Origin: Zoogloea sp.
GTDB taxonomy: Bacteria; Pseudomonadota; Gammaproteobacteria; Burkholderiales; Rhodocyclaceae
DNA length: 24,825 nt
Direction: 5' to 3'
Assembly: GCA_016720685.1 (NCBI GenBank)
Contig: JADKKC010000051.1
Location: 1-24,825, forward strand
In this document: in pieces, positions 1-7,868 of the stretch
How positions within the stretch are numbered: position 1 is the stretch's first letter
Layout of the letters: every line of letters starts with the position of its first letter
Notes under the pieces: model-generated
The model's database searches: none
What the model was told of the DNA's origin: nothing
What the model saw: the letters and a program-made list of their open reading frames with translations, nothing else
Position numbers and translations under genes: made by a program

Positions 1-105
1 AACCACGTAACAAGCATGGCGCCCCCTGCGATCTCCCTGGTGGAAGCATATATAGAAGAAATGATCCGGGTCTGGAAAAAACTCAAGGAGGATCGCAGCA
101 CATAG
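1..105 (+). CDS. C-terminal end of an unidentified protein (partial)
   Basis: An open frame enters from the left edge and ends at TAG 103-105. It gives 34 residues, ending in a charged amphipathic helix (VEAYIEEMIRVWKKLKEDR). Codon use is unlike the rest of the window (ATA, several AAA, AAC CAC GTA ACA), so it may belong to a horizontally acquired or mobile segment whose main part lies to the left. I do not recognise the family. An intrinsic terminator lies 150 bases downstream on the same strand, which fits a gene ending here. With so little protein visible the call rests only on the open frame and its plausible helical composition. Confidence 0.35.
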   Translation, partial: NHVTSMAPPAISLVEAYIEEMIRVWKKLKEDRST

Positions 106-415
106 AGATCGGTTCGTACAATCTCTTCCACGATCTGTATGTCTGAATACGATTTGAATATCTTCGCTCACCACAAAACAAAGAGTGATTATCTGGATCG
201 CAGAGAGCCCAAACATTCCCTGGGGTCTCCCCGTCACTCCCCCGTTTTTCGATGACCGGCGCCAGCCGGTTTTTTCTTTCCTGCCTCCTGTAACCCGTGC
301 AGGCCCGCACCGGCCCCACTCGCACCCGACAGGCGCCCCGGCAACCGGGGAGCGCCGGCCGCAGGCAGAACCACGCTGCGATGTTCCCCCCACGGCCGGC
401 GATGCCCGGCCCCGC
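106..415. other. Intergenic region without a credible gene
   Basis: Bases 106-230 are clearly more AT-rich than the rest of the window and contain no convincing coding frame. A plus-strand intrinsic terminator is at 255-275. A strong GC-rich imperfect hairpin without a T tract (about 332-356) lies downstream of the minus-strand gene that ends near 416. I see no tRNA, insertion-sequence end or promoter that I could defend. Confidence 0.5.
255..275 (+). terminator. Rho-independent terminator
   Basis: ACCGGC - GCCA - GCCGGT hairpin followed directly by a run of T (T5 after the stem T). It lies downstream of the gene fragment ending at 105 and is oriented to stop its transcription. Confidence 0.75.
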
Positions 416-449
416 TCAATTCGGCGCACCTCCCTTATCCGCTCCCGCA

Positions 450-1439
450 CTATCGCCGCCAGAGGCATCCACGAAGGGCGGGCTGTCCTGCAGCAGATCC
501 GAGTAGTACCTGCCCGGCATCGGTGCGATAACCGTCGTCGGTCTTGATGGCCTGGGGTTCGACGCCGATCTTCAGCGACGGCACATACACGCCGGGCTTG
601 TCGGGGTCGACCGGGCGCAGCACGACCGCCATGCGCACGTTCACCGGCACGCCGCGGGAATCGTTGGCGATGCGCTTGGTGAACTCGTCCAGCATGTCCT
701 TGGGCGCGCGCAGCGCCCGCCCCGCTCCGTCGGCCAGTTGCACGCGAGGCCAGGTGGCTTTCACCAGGCTCATGCGCCGGGCGTCCGCCGAACTCATGCG
801 CAGGTAGCTGCCTTCAACCAGCACGCCGCCCACCGCGCGCAGCAAGGTGGTGGTGCCGCCTTCCGCCATGATCGGCGTGCCGGCAACGCTTGCTGCCGTT
901 GGGGTTGCCGCGCGGGGATCGGTCTTGGTGAGGATCTCCCGGAAGTCGGTAAACATCACCTGCTCGGCCGGAATGCCCAGCTTTTGGGCCAGCGCCTCAT
1001 GGGATGCGCGGATGCTCTTGATGCGGCGCGTAAAGGTGCTCCGCGCAACGGGCTTCACGTCTGTGGTGCGCCAGGCCACGTAGATGCGACCGGCTTTTGG
1101 CTCGAACTTATAGACTGCGTCGCCCGCGTCCACAAAGTCGCCGGACTTGTCGGGGTCGCGGCTGCGCAGACTGAAAAACTTTTCGAGTTCGGCGCTGTTG
1201 GTGATTGCCAGCGGCTTTTCGTTGGCGCTGGCGGCGCGCACCCGCTCCATCACGCGGGCAAGCTCGGCGCTGTCGATGGGCGGCAAGGCCATGCGCACCG
1301 CCTCCGCGTAGTTCCTGGAAAACTTGCCGACCGCTGCGGCCGGCGTGCCCAGTGGGTTGTCCGGGCTTTGCGCCCACGCGGGCGCTCCCGCCGTTGCAAA
1401 GGCCAGCACCAGCAGGGATGCGATATATCGCGTTTTCAT
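450..1439 (-). CDS. Exported protein of unknown function (C-terminus probably frameshifted)
   Basis: A 329-residue frame starts at ATG 1439 behind a good Shine-Dalgarno (AGGAGG, 7 bases upstream). It begins with a clear Sec signal peptide (MKTRYIASLLVLAFATAG, cleavage near AWA-Q), so the product is periplasmic or secreted. The mature part is soluble, rich in Arg/Lys/Asp and has no family motif I recognise. It lies 22 bases downstream of the caspase-like exported gene on the same strand, so the two form an operon. The last ~25 residues as read look unnatural. Deleting one base of the G3 tract (513-515 on the plus strand) switches to a frame reading GRYYSDLLQDSPPFVDASGG and ending at 416, which is more protein-like. 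The true gene is therefore probably 416-1439. Confidence 0.7.
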   Translation of the reverse strand: MKTRYIASLLVLAFATAGAPAWAQSPDNPLGTPAAAVGKFSRNYAEAVRMALPPIDSAELARVMERVRAASANEKPLAITNSAELEKFFSLRSRDPDKSGDFVDAGDAVYKFEPKAGRIYVAWRTTDVKPVARSTFTRRIKSIRASHEALAQKLGIPAEQVMFTDFREILTKTDPRAATPTAASVAGTPIMAEGGTTTLLRAVGGVLVEGSYLRMSSADARRMSLVKATWPRVQLADGAGRALRAPKDMLDEFTKRIANDSRGVPVNVRMAVVLRPVDPDKPGVYVPSLKIGVEPQAIKTDDGYRTDAGQVLLGSAAGQPALRGCLWRR

Positions 1440-1461
1440 GACCAATCCTCCTGGTGTCGGG

Positions 1462-2307
1462 TCAGTTGGGCAGCGCCGGGCCGTCATCCGGGTTGCAGCC
1501 GGAATTCCAGCGCGTGTGCATCCAGTTGGGCGTGGGGTGGGCCCAGTGGCCGTTGTAGGTTTCGTCGTGGATGGCCTGGGCTGCCGCCGCCGTTGCGCCA
1601 AAGCCGACCGCGACCGGACAGATGGTCTTGTAGGAGTTGTACCAGTGGTCCACGTGGTGCATGTTGTCGAGCCAGGCGCGGGCAACGCCGCGGGAGTTCA
1701 TGGCCTCGCTCGCCAGGTCGCGGTATTCATCCACGTACGAGGAGCCGATGTACATGAGACCGTGAAAGCCGGTAACCACATGCACCCCGGCAGCCGCACC
1801 GAACCATTGGGTGCGCTGGTCGTAGCGGATGCTGTTGCACGACGACAGGTGCATGAAGCGCAGCCAGCCGCCGGAGCTCCAGCCCAGTCGCATCTTGCTT
1901 GAACTGGCCGAGCAACTCCCGTCGGCGTCCTTGTCGTAGAGCGTGCCGGTCCAGCGGCCCGAACCCCAGCCGCCGTGCAGACACATCAGGCCGGCGTCGT
2001 TCCAGTCGATGCCGCTGCCGGTGTCGTCGATGCCCCAGGGCTTGGCACTGTTGTCGGCATAACGGTTGCCCTGGACAAGATGGAAGTTGCGCCACCACTG
2101 CACCCATCCCTTGTCGCCCATCTTGTGGCGCCAGGCCATGCACATGTCGTCCCACCAGTCGCGCTGGGATCCACTGCACTGCCCGCCCCAGGTGGTGATC
2201 GCCGACGACCCGGCATACTGGGCCCCCACATCGGGCGCCAGGCTCGCCGCCAGCAGGCAAACCATCCAGGCCGTTGCGCGCCGTGTCGATTTAGCTGTTG
2301 CTCGCAT
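1462..2307 (-). CDS. Exported DUF6345-like protein with caspase/gingipain-fold signature
   Basis: 281 residues, starting at ATG 2307 behind a near-perfect Shine-Dalgarno (AAGGAGG, 7 bases upstream). Residues 10-29 form a signal peptide (cleavage near VGA-QY), so it acts outside the cytoplasm. The mature protein is rich in Trp and Gly. Two blocks match the clan CD (caspase/gingipain/legumain) pattern: hydrophobic strand plus HG at GLMCLHGG (His111), then strand plus SC at RFMHLSSCNS (Cys157). A third block, GVHVVTGFHG (about 174-183), looks like the next core strand. I believe this matches the DUF6345 family from memory, unverified. It may be a protease or an inactive relative. It is the first gene of an operon with the exported unknown gene downstream. 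Confidence 0.75.
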   Translation of the reverse strand: MRATAKSTRRATAWMVCLLAASLAPDVGAQYAGSSAITTWGGQCSGSQRDWWDDMCMAWRHKMGDKGWVQWWRNFHLVQGNRYADNSAKPWGIDDTGSGIDWNDAGLMCLHGGWGSGRWTGTLYDKDADGSCSASSSKMRLGWSSGGWLRFMHLSSCNSIRYDQRTQWFGAAAGVHVVTGFHGLMYIGSSYVDEYRDLASEAMNSRGVARAWLDNMHHVDHWYNSYKTICPVAVGFGATAAAAQAIHDETYNGHWAHPTPNWMHTRWNSGCNPDDGPALPN

Positions 2308-2817
2308 GCTGCATCCTCCTTACAGATGCCCTCCAGCCGGCGGAGCTGCTGAAGGCAGGCGGTCAATACCGGTGGTATCCGCCGGACCCCGGGCGCCCGC
2401 GTTCGACGCCTCTTCCGTGCTTGAACCTGGAAACAACACCCGGCCTTCCACCGTGTGGCGGAGGGCATCGTCACGGGGTTTGCTGTCGTGAGCGGCGCTT
2501 TCCAGGTCAAATCAGCCGGTCGTGTGACCCCGTTGCTTCCAGAATAGACCACGTCAGGACACAAACTTTTCCACCTTCGGCGAAGGCCCACGGGTGTCAC
2601 TGCGGCGCGTGCGGCACGACGCTTTCATCCGCCCGCCGTCGAAATCCGCAAGTCCTGCAGTGGTCCGCGAATCGAGCTTCAAGGCGCCCGATCAACCCGG
2701 CCCTGTCTCGGCCCTGCGACACGCTTGGAGCGAACCGGTGCTAGATATTTAATGGCCGGGTAAATAAGATAGATCAACCGATCCGGATAACCCGCCGCGC
2801 TGACCAAGAAGCCCGCC
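2308..2817. other. Divergent intergenic region, no gene seen
   Basis: About 510 bases separate the minus-strand exported operon from the plus-strand TIR-like/SLOG gene. All frames crossing it look like GC-rich shadows. It should hold both divergent promoters; the AT-rich stretch at 2741-2775, just upstream of the plus-strand start, is the best place for one, but no clear -35/-10 pair is visible. An imperfect inverted repeat pairs 2421-2433 with 2499-2510 (CCTGGAAA and its complement at the core); its role is unknown. Confidence 0.5.
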
Positions 2818-4803
2818 ATGAAACTCCACGCCTTCATCGCTATGCCCTTCGGCACCAAGCCCGATGCAAATGGCACGCCGATCCATTTCGATCTCATCTA
2901 CACCCGCCTGATCAAGCCCGCCCTTGAACTGGCCGGGCTCGACGTCATCCGGGCCGACGAAGAAGACCGCGCCGGCGACATCCGGCTCGACATGTTCCAG
3001 GAACTCCTGATGGCCGACCTGGTGCTGGCCGATCTCACCATCGACAGCCCCAACGTGTGGTACGAACTGGGCGTGCGCCACGCGCTGCGCTGCCGCGGCG
3101 TGGTGCTTGTGCAGGGCCTGCGCAACACCAACCCCTTCGACACCTACACCGACCGCAAGCTCGTCTACCACCTGAGCGACGGCGCCCCCGACCCGGCGCA
3201 GCTCGAAGCCGACATCAAAAAGCTCGCCGAGCTGACCCGCGCCACCCTCGACGCGTGGCACGAACGCACCGTGAGCCCCGTGTATTCGCTCCTGCCCAAC
3301 CTCACCGAGCCCAACTGGAAGACCCTGCGCATCGGCGCCGTCAATGAATTCTGGGATCGCCACGACGACTGGGCCGCACGCATCGAAAGCGCCCGCAAGG
3401 CCGGCCACCCGGAAGACATTCTGGTGCTGGCCGACGAAGCTCCGGTCACCGCGCTGCGCGTCGAAGCCCGCCTCAAGGCCGGCAAGGCCTTGATCAAGGG
3501 CCGGCACTTCAACTTTGCGCTCGAACAGTTCGAGCTGGCCGCCGCCTTCGACCCCGACAACGTCGAAGCCGCCCGCGCCCTCGGCCTGTGCCTTCAACGC
3601 CTCGGCCGTGCCGACGACGCCCGCGCCGCCTACGAGAAAATCCTCAGCGAACACCCCGACGATGTCGAAACCTGGTCCCTCCTCGGGCGACTCGACAAGG
3701 ACGCCTGGGTTGCCGCCTGGAACCGCCCGGACAACACCGCGGCGCAAAGGCGCAGCGACGCCGCCTACGAAGACGCCCTGCTGCTCAAGGCCATCAACAC
3801 CTACGTCACCGCCTTTCGCGTCGCCCCCGACCACTACTATTCGGGCATCAACGCCCTCACCCTGATCCACCTCTACCGCGACCTCACCGGCCAGAAATCG
3901 CCCTTCGACGACGAAGCCGACTGCATGGCCGGCGGCGTCGCCTGGGCCGCCGGATGCCAGCAGGACAAGAACGAACTCTTCTGGGCGCGGGCCACCCTGG
4001 GCGAACTGGCCGTGCTGCGCAGCGACCCGGCCGGCGTCGGGGCCGCCTACAAGGCCGCCATCACCCTTGCCGACAAGGACTGGTTCGCGCTCGACTCCAC
4101 CCTCGGCCAGCTCAGGCTCCTCGCCTCCATCGGCTTTGCCCCCGACAATGTCGCGGCCGGCATCGCCACCTTCGAACGTGCCCTGGGCCGCCTCAACCCG
4201 CCCGAAGCAGAATGGCAGCCAGAAAAAGTCCACCTCTTCTCGGGCCACATGATCGACGCCCCCGGCCGCAAGACACCCCGTTTTCCGGCCGACAAGGAAG
4301 CCATCGCCGCCACCGCCATTTCCCGCGCCCTCGATGAGCTTGGCGCCAGCAACAGGGATCTCGCCCTCACCCAGGGCGCCTCCGGCGGCGACCTTCTCTT
4401 CGCCGAAGCAGCCCTGGCCCGTGGCATGCGCGTGCAGCTGCTGCTCCCCCTGCCCGAACCGGACTTCATCGCCCAGTCCATCCTCCCCGCCAGCAACGGC
4501 GACAGCTGGCGCAAACGCTACTACCAACTACGCGACAACCCCCTCTGCCTGCCGCCGCGCGTCATGCCCGACTGCCTCGGCCCTCTGCCCAAAGACAGCC
4601 AGGGCGACGAAGCCAACCCCTTCGAGCGGTGCAACCAGTGGCTCCTCAACGCCGCGCTGGCCCTCGGCATCAAGCGCAGCCGCTTCATCTGCCTCTGGAA
4701 CGGCAGCGGCGGCGACGGGCCCGGCGGAACGGAACACATGCTCAAAGAGGTGCAAGAACGCACCGGGCAGGTGACCTGGCTGGATACCCGCCAGATGTGG
4801 TGA
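2818..4803 (+). CDS. TIR/deoxyribosyltransferase-like - TPR (TRAFs-binding-like) - SLOG-like multidomain protein
   Basis: 661 residues. Residues 1-~110 form a nucleoside 2-deoxyribosyltransferase/TIR-like Rossmannoid domain: FIAMPFG at 6-12, ADLVLADLT at 66-74, and SPNVWYELG at 77-85, in which Glu83 sits where these families have the catalytic glutamate. Residues about 160-440 are helical with TPR-like units (about 211-290) and resemble the MAP3K TRAFs-binding domain family. Residues about 470-661 are a second nucleotide-binding-like Rossmann domain: FSGHMIDAPGR, then QGASGGDLLFAEAALARGM near 518-536 and LLLPLPEPDF, recalling SLOG/LOG-type folds. There are no signal peptide or membrane helices, so it is cytosolic. 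The start has only a weak AAGAAG ribosome site. A TIR-WD40 gene follows in the same direction after 182 bases. Likely role (inference): nucleotide or NAD+ metabolite signalling or degradation in stress or phage defence. Confidence 0.8.
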   Translation: MKLHAFIAMPFGTKPDANGTPIHFDLIYTRLIKPALELAGLDVIRADEEDRAGDIRLDMFQELLMADLVLADLTIDSPNVWYELGVRHALRCRGVVLVQGLRNTNPFDTYTDRKLVYHLSDGAPDPAQLEADIKKLAELTRATLDAWHERTVSPVYSLLPNLTEPNWKTLRIGAVNEFWDRHDDWAARIESARKAGHPEDILVLADEAPVTALRVEARLKAGKALIKGRHFNFALEQFELAAAFDPDNVEAARALGLCLQRLGRADDARAAYEKILSEHPDDVETWSLLGRLDKDAWVAAWNRPDNTAAQRRSDAAYEDALLLKAINTYVTAFRVAPDHYYSGINALTLIHLYRDLTGQKSPFDDEADCMAGGVAWAAGCQQDKNELFWARATLGELAVLRSDPAGVGAAYKAAITLADKDWFALDSTLGQLRLLASIGFAPDNVAAGIATFERALGRLNPPEAEWQPEKVHLFSGHMIDAPGRKTPRFPADKEAIAATAISRALDELGASNRDLALTQGASGGDLLFAEAALARGMRVQLLLPLPEPDFIAQSILPASNGDSWRKRYYQLRDNPLCLPPRVMPDCLGPLPKDSQGDEANPFERCNQWLLNAALALGIKRSRFICLWNGSGGDGPGGTEHMLKEVQERTGQVTWLDTRQMW

Positions 4804-4985
4804 CGCCCCGCCAGGCGGTTGGCAGCGCGCCCGGCCCGCATCACGCTTGCAGCCCCAGCACACGTTCATAAGCCCGTCTCATCAACCAGCACCACCGCCA
4901 ATGCCGTACTAATATTGAAGACGGGCAGGCTTCCTACGGGCCGCCCAGCCGCACTGCCGGCGCACGCATGCCGAGGTCAATCCCC

Positions 4986-7856
4986 ATGTCCGAGTTGCAT
5001 CTGCCGTCTTCCGTCGAGGCCCCCGCCCCCGTTCTGCCCGCAAACGGCAAGCCGCCGGCGCAGCGGGGCACGTCGGCCACCTGGCTGTTCGGCTACGACA
5101 TCTTTATTTCCTTTGCCCTCGGCGCTCCGCCCCGCGGCACCCAGTCCTACGCGTCCGACCTGGCCCGGCAACTGCGCGAGCGGGATTTCACCGTGTTCTA
5201 CAGCGAGGACGAAGCCGCGCCCGGCGCCGCGCTCAACGACACCCTGCGCAAGGCGCTGAAGCAATCGCAGATTCTCATCCTCATCGCCAACCGCGGCACC
5301 CTGGAAGACCCCCGCTGGGTGCGTACCGAAGCGGAGGAATTCCGCCAGTACCACCCCACCCGGCCGATCATCCCGATCAGCATCGAGGGCGCCCTCAACG
5401 ACCGTACGCTGCTCGACACCGTCCGCCCCTGGCTGAACGTCGGAGAAACCATCTGGGTCGATGACACCCAGGAAGCCATCAAACTGGGCATCGCCAGCCG
5501 CGAAGTCGTCGAGCGTCTGAGCCTTGCGCCCAAGCACCTGCGTGCGGCCCAGCGCTGGCGGGCAACGGTGGTGGGCGCGGTGCTGATCCTGGTCATATCC
5601 ACCGGCGCCGCGCTGTGGAACGCCAAGGTGGCCCACGACAACGCGCTCCAGGCCAGCATCAGCGCCGCCGAGGCCAAGGCCGAAGAGATCAAGGCCCGCA
5701 AGGCCGAAGCCCGGGCCCTGGGCGAATTGCGCGCCTCCACCGGCCTGCGCCTGCGCGCCGAATCGTCGGCCATGCTGGCGCGGCTGCGCCCCGAACCCGA
5801 CGAGCGCGCCATGCAGCAACTACTCGCCGCCCAGCAACTCACCGCCCCCGGCCGGCCCCTCGATGCCGAGGCCGAAGGCGACCTGCTTGCCGGCCTGCGC
5901 GGCGCGCGCCACCTGCTGCGGCTCGTTAGCGGCAACGAGGAATTTCTCACCATGGCGGTCAGCGCCACCGGCCGGCGCCTCGCCACCGTGGCCGACGACA
6001 CCACCCTGCAACTGTGGGACGCCGCCACCGGCAAGCCCATCGGCACCCCGCTGCCGGCCCACCTGCAAACCGTGCGCAGCCTGGCTTTCAGCCCGGACGG
6101 CAAGCGGCTTGTCACCGGCAGCAAGGACACCACCATGCGCCTGTGGGAAGTCGCCGACGACGGCATCCACCCGGCCCTCGCCTTTCCGCTCACCGGCCAC
6201 ACCGACGAAGTGCGCGCCGTGGCCTTCAGCCCGGATGGCAAACTCATCGCCTCGGGCAGCAACGACAACACCGCGCGGCTGTGGGATGTGCGCACCAGCA
6301 TGCAGATCGGGCCGCCGCTTGCCGGCCACAGCGAAACGGTCATCGCCGTCGCCTTCAGCCCGGACAGCCGCCAGCTCGTCACCGCCAGCTACGACCGGAC
6401 CCTTCAGCTCTGGGACGTGCGCACCGGCAAACCCCGCGGGCGGCCCCTTGTCGGCCACGCCGACTCCCTGCGCAGCGTGGCCTTCAGCCCGGACGGCAAG
6501 CGCATCGTCTCCGGCGCCTGGGACAACAACCTGATCCTGTGGAAGGTGGCCAACGGCCGGCCCATCGGCAAACCCATGCGCGGCCACCACGGCCTGGTGC
6601 GCAGCGTCGCCTTCAGCGGCAACGGCAAGACCATCGTGTCCAGCAGCGACGACGGCAGCGTGCGCCTGTGGGACGGCCACAACGGCAGGCCCATCGGCAA
6701 GCCGCTGCTCGGCCACACCCGGGATGTCACCGGTGCCCGCTTCATCGAGCGGGGCAACCCGCGCATCGTGTCGGTGGGCCTGGATGGCAGCCTGCGCCTG
6801 TGGAACCCGGACGAGGCCTCGCCCATCGGCGCGCCCCTCGCCCGCGGCAAGCAGCAGCTTGCAAGCCTGACCCTCAGCGCCGACGGCGAACGCATGGCAG
6901 CCGGCGGCCAGGATCTGCGCCTGCATCTGTGGAAGATCTCGAGCCTCTGGAAGAACCAGGGCGCCACCGAAAAACTCCAGCCCGTGCTCGACACGCCCAT
7001 CCTCAGCCTTGCCTTCAGCCCCGACGGAAAACGCCTCGCAACCGGCAGCTTCGACGGCAGCCTGCGCCTTGTCGATGGTCGCAGCGGCGCGGCGCTCGGC
7101 CCGCCCATCGCCGCCCACAATGGCGCCGTGTCGGCCATCGCCTGGAGCCCCGACGGCACCCAGATTGCCACCGGCAGCTGGGACACCACCCTGCGCATCT
7201 GGGATGCCGCCAGCGGCGCCGCCGTGGGCAAGCCCCTCACCGGCCACGACGCGTGGATTGCCGCGCTGGCCTTCAGCCCGGACGGGCGCAGCGTGGTTTC
7301 CGCCAGCGCCGACACCCGGCTGCGCCACTGGAATGTGGCCACCGGCCAGCTCATCGGCCGCCCCATGCAAGGCCACGACAACTGGGTGCTCGCCGCCGCC
7401 TTCAGCCCGGACGGCACACTGATCGTTTCCGGCGGCGCCGACGACACCGTGCGCCGCTGGAACGCCGCCACTGGCGAGCCCATAGGCGACGCCATGGAAG
7501 GCCACGACAACTGGGTGACAAGCGTGAACGTAAGCCCGAAAAGCCAGCACATCGTCTCGGGCAGCTGGGACCGCAGCCTGCGCCTGTGGCGCGCCGACAG
7601 CGGCGTGCCGGTGGGCCAGGCCCTCGGCGGCCACGCCGATGCCATCCAGTACGTGGCCTTCAGCGCCAACGGTGAATACGTCCGCTCGGTCAGCCGCAGC
7701 GGCGCCCTTCACCTGTGGGCCGCCCCGCTGCGCTGGCCCGGCATGCTGTGCGCCAAGCTCACCCACAACATGAGCCACGACCAATGGAAAAGCTGGGTAT
7801 CCAACGACATCGAATACGGCAAGCAATGCGGCGACCTGCCGATTGCCGCAGACTGA
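4986..7856 (+). CDS. TIR - transmembrane - coiled coil - WD40 repeat protein
   Basis: 956 residues from ATG 4986, preferred over the in-frame ATG 4968 because GAGGT (4973-4977) sits 8 bases upstream. Residues 37-~170 are a TIR domain: YDIFISF, then a hydrophobic strand SQILILIANRG, then RWVRTEAEEF, where Glu115 is the best candidate for the NADase glutamate. A transmembrane helix follows at about 194-212, then an Ala/Lys/Glu-rich coiled coil (about 212-265). From about 316 to the end there are 14 WD40 units of about 43 residues (core FSPDGK...W/LWD), enough for two seven-bladed propellers. The tail (LTHN-MSHDQWKSW...GKQCGDLP) resembles the C-terminal cap of many bacterial WD40 signalling proteins. 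The TIR is predicted cytosolic and membrane-tethered, with WD40 as sensor. It follows the TIR-like/SLOG gene and probably works with it. Confidence 0.9.
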   Translation: MSELHLPSSVEAPAPVLPANGKPPAQRGTSATWLFGYDIFISFALGAPPRGTQSYASDLARQLRERDFTVFYSEDEAAPGAALNDTLRKALKQSQILILIANRGTLEDPRWVRTEAEEFRQYHPTRPIIPISIEGALNDRTLLDTVRPWLNVGETIWVDDTQEAIKLGIASREVVERLSLAPKHLRAAQRWRATVVGAVLILVISTGAALWNAKVAHDNALQASISAAEAKAEEIKARKAEARALGELRASTGLRLRAESSAMLARLRPEPDERAMQQLLAAQQLTAPGRPLDAEAEGDLLAGLRGARHLLRLVSGNEEFLTMAVSATGRRLATVADDTTLQLWDAATGKPIGTPLPAHLQTVRSLAFSPDGKRLVTGSKDTTMRLWEVADDGIHPALAFPLTGHTDEVRAVAFSPDGKLIASGSNDNTARLWDVRTSMQIGPPLAGHSETVIAVAFSPDSRQLVTASYDRTLQLWDVRTGKPRGRPLVGHADSLRSVAFSPDGKRIVSGAWDNNLILWKVANGRPIGKPMRGHHGLVRSVAFSGNGKTIVSSSDDGSVRLWDGHNGRPIGKPLLGHTRDVTGARFIERGNPRIVSVGLDGSLRLWNPDEASPIGAPLARGKQQLASLTLSADGERMAAGGQDLRLHLWKISSLWKNQGATEKLQPVLDTPILSLAFSPDGKRLATGSFDGSLRLVDGRSGAALGPPIAAHNGAVSAIAWSPDGTQIATGSWDTTLRIWDAASGAAVGKPLTGHDAWIAALAFSPDGRSVVSASADTRLRHWNVATGQLIGRPMQGHDNWVLAAAFSPDGTLIVSGGADDTVRRWNAATGEPIGDAMEGHDNWVTSVNVSPKSQHIVSGSWDRSLRLWRADSGVPVGQALGGHADAIQYVAFSANGEYVRSVSRSGALHLWAAPLRWPGMLCAKLTHNMSHDQWKSWVSNDIEYGKQCGDLPIAAD
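5935..7730 (+). repeat. Fourteen ~129-bp coding repeats (WD40 array)
   Basis: In-frame repeats of about 43 codons recur through the 3' two thirds of the TIR-WD40 gene. The most constant DNA is the segment encoding AFSPDGK (gccttcagcccggacggca or close variants), seen in most units. One unit (about 6900-7000) is expanded by a few residues and has lost the SPDG signature. Confidence 0.85.
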
Positions 7857-7868
7857 AACAGCGCCCGA

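Noticed and set aside
738..1757. Plus-strand 339-residue open frame opposite the exported operon
   Set aside because: Runs across two minus-strand genes that both have signal peptides and strong ribosome sites; no recognisable domain.
2421..2510. Imperfect inverted repeat CCTGGAAA ... TTTCCAGG
   Set aside because: Short arms over a long spacer in GC-rich DNA; could be chance and no promoter is visible next to it.
2749..4527. Minus-strand 592-residue open frame opposite the TIR-like/SLOG gene
   Set aside because: Gly/Val/Glu-rich composition is what the complement of a GC-rich gene gives; no motif or ribosome site, whereas the plus strand has clear domains.
5935..7730. CRISPR-like or tandem non-coding repeat array
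   Set aside because: The period of about 129 bases is in frame and encodes WD40 blades; spacers are coding and similar to each other.
5820..7826. Minus-strand 668-residue open frame opposite the WD40 region
   Set aside because: Its repetitive Ala/Gly/Val/His sequence simply mirrors the WD40 repeats on the other strand.
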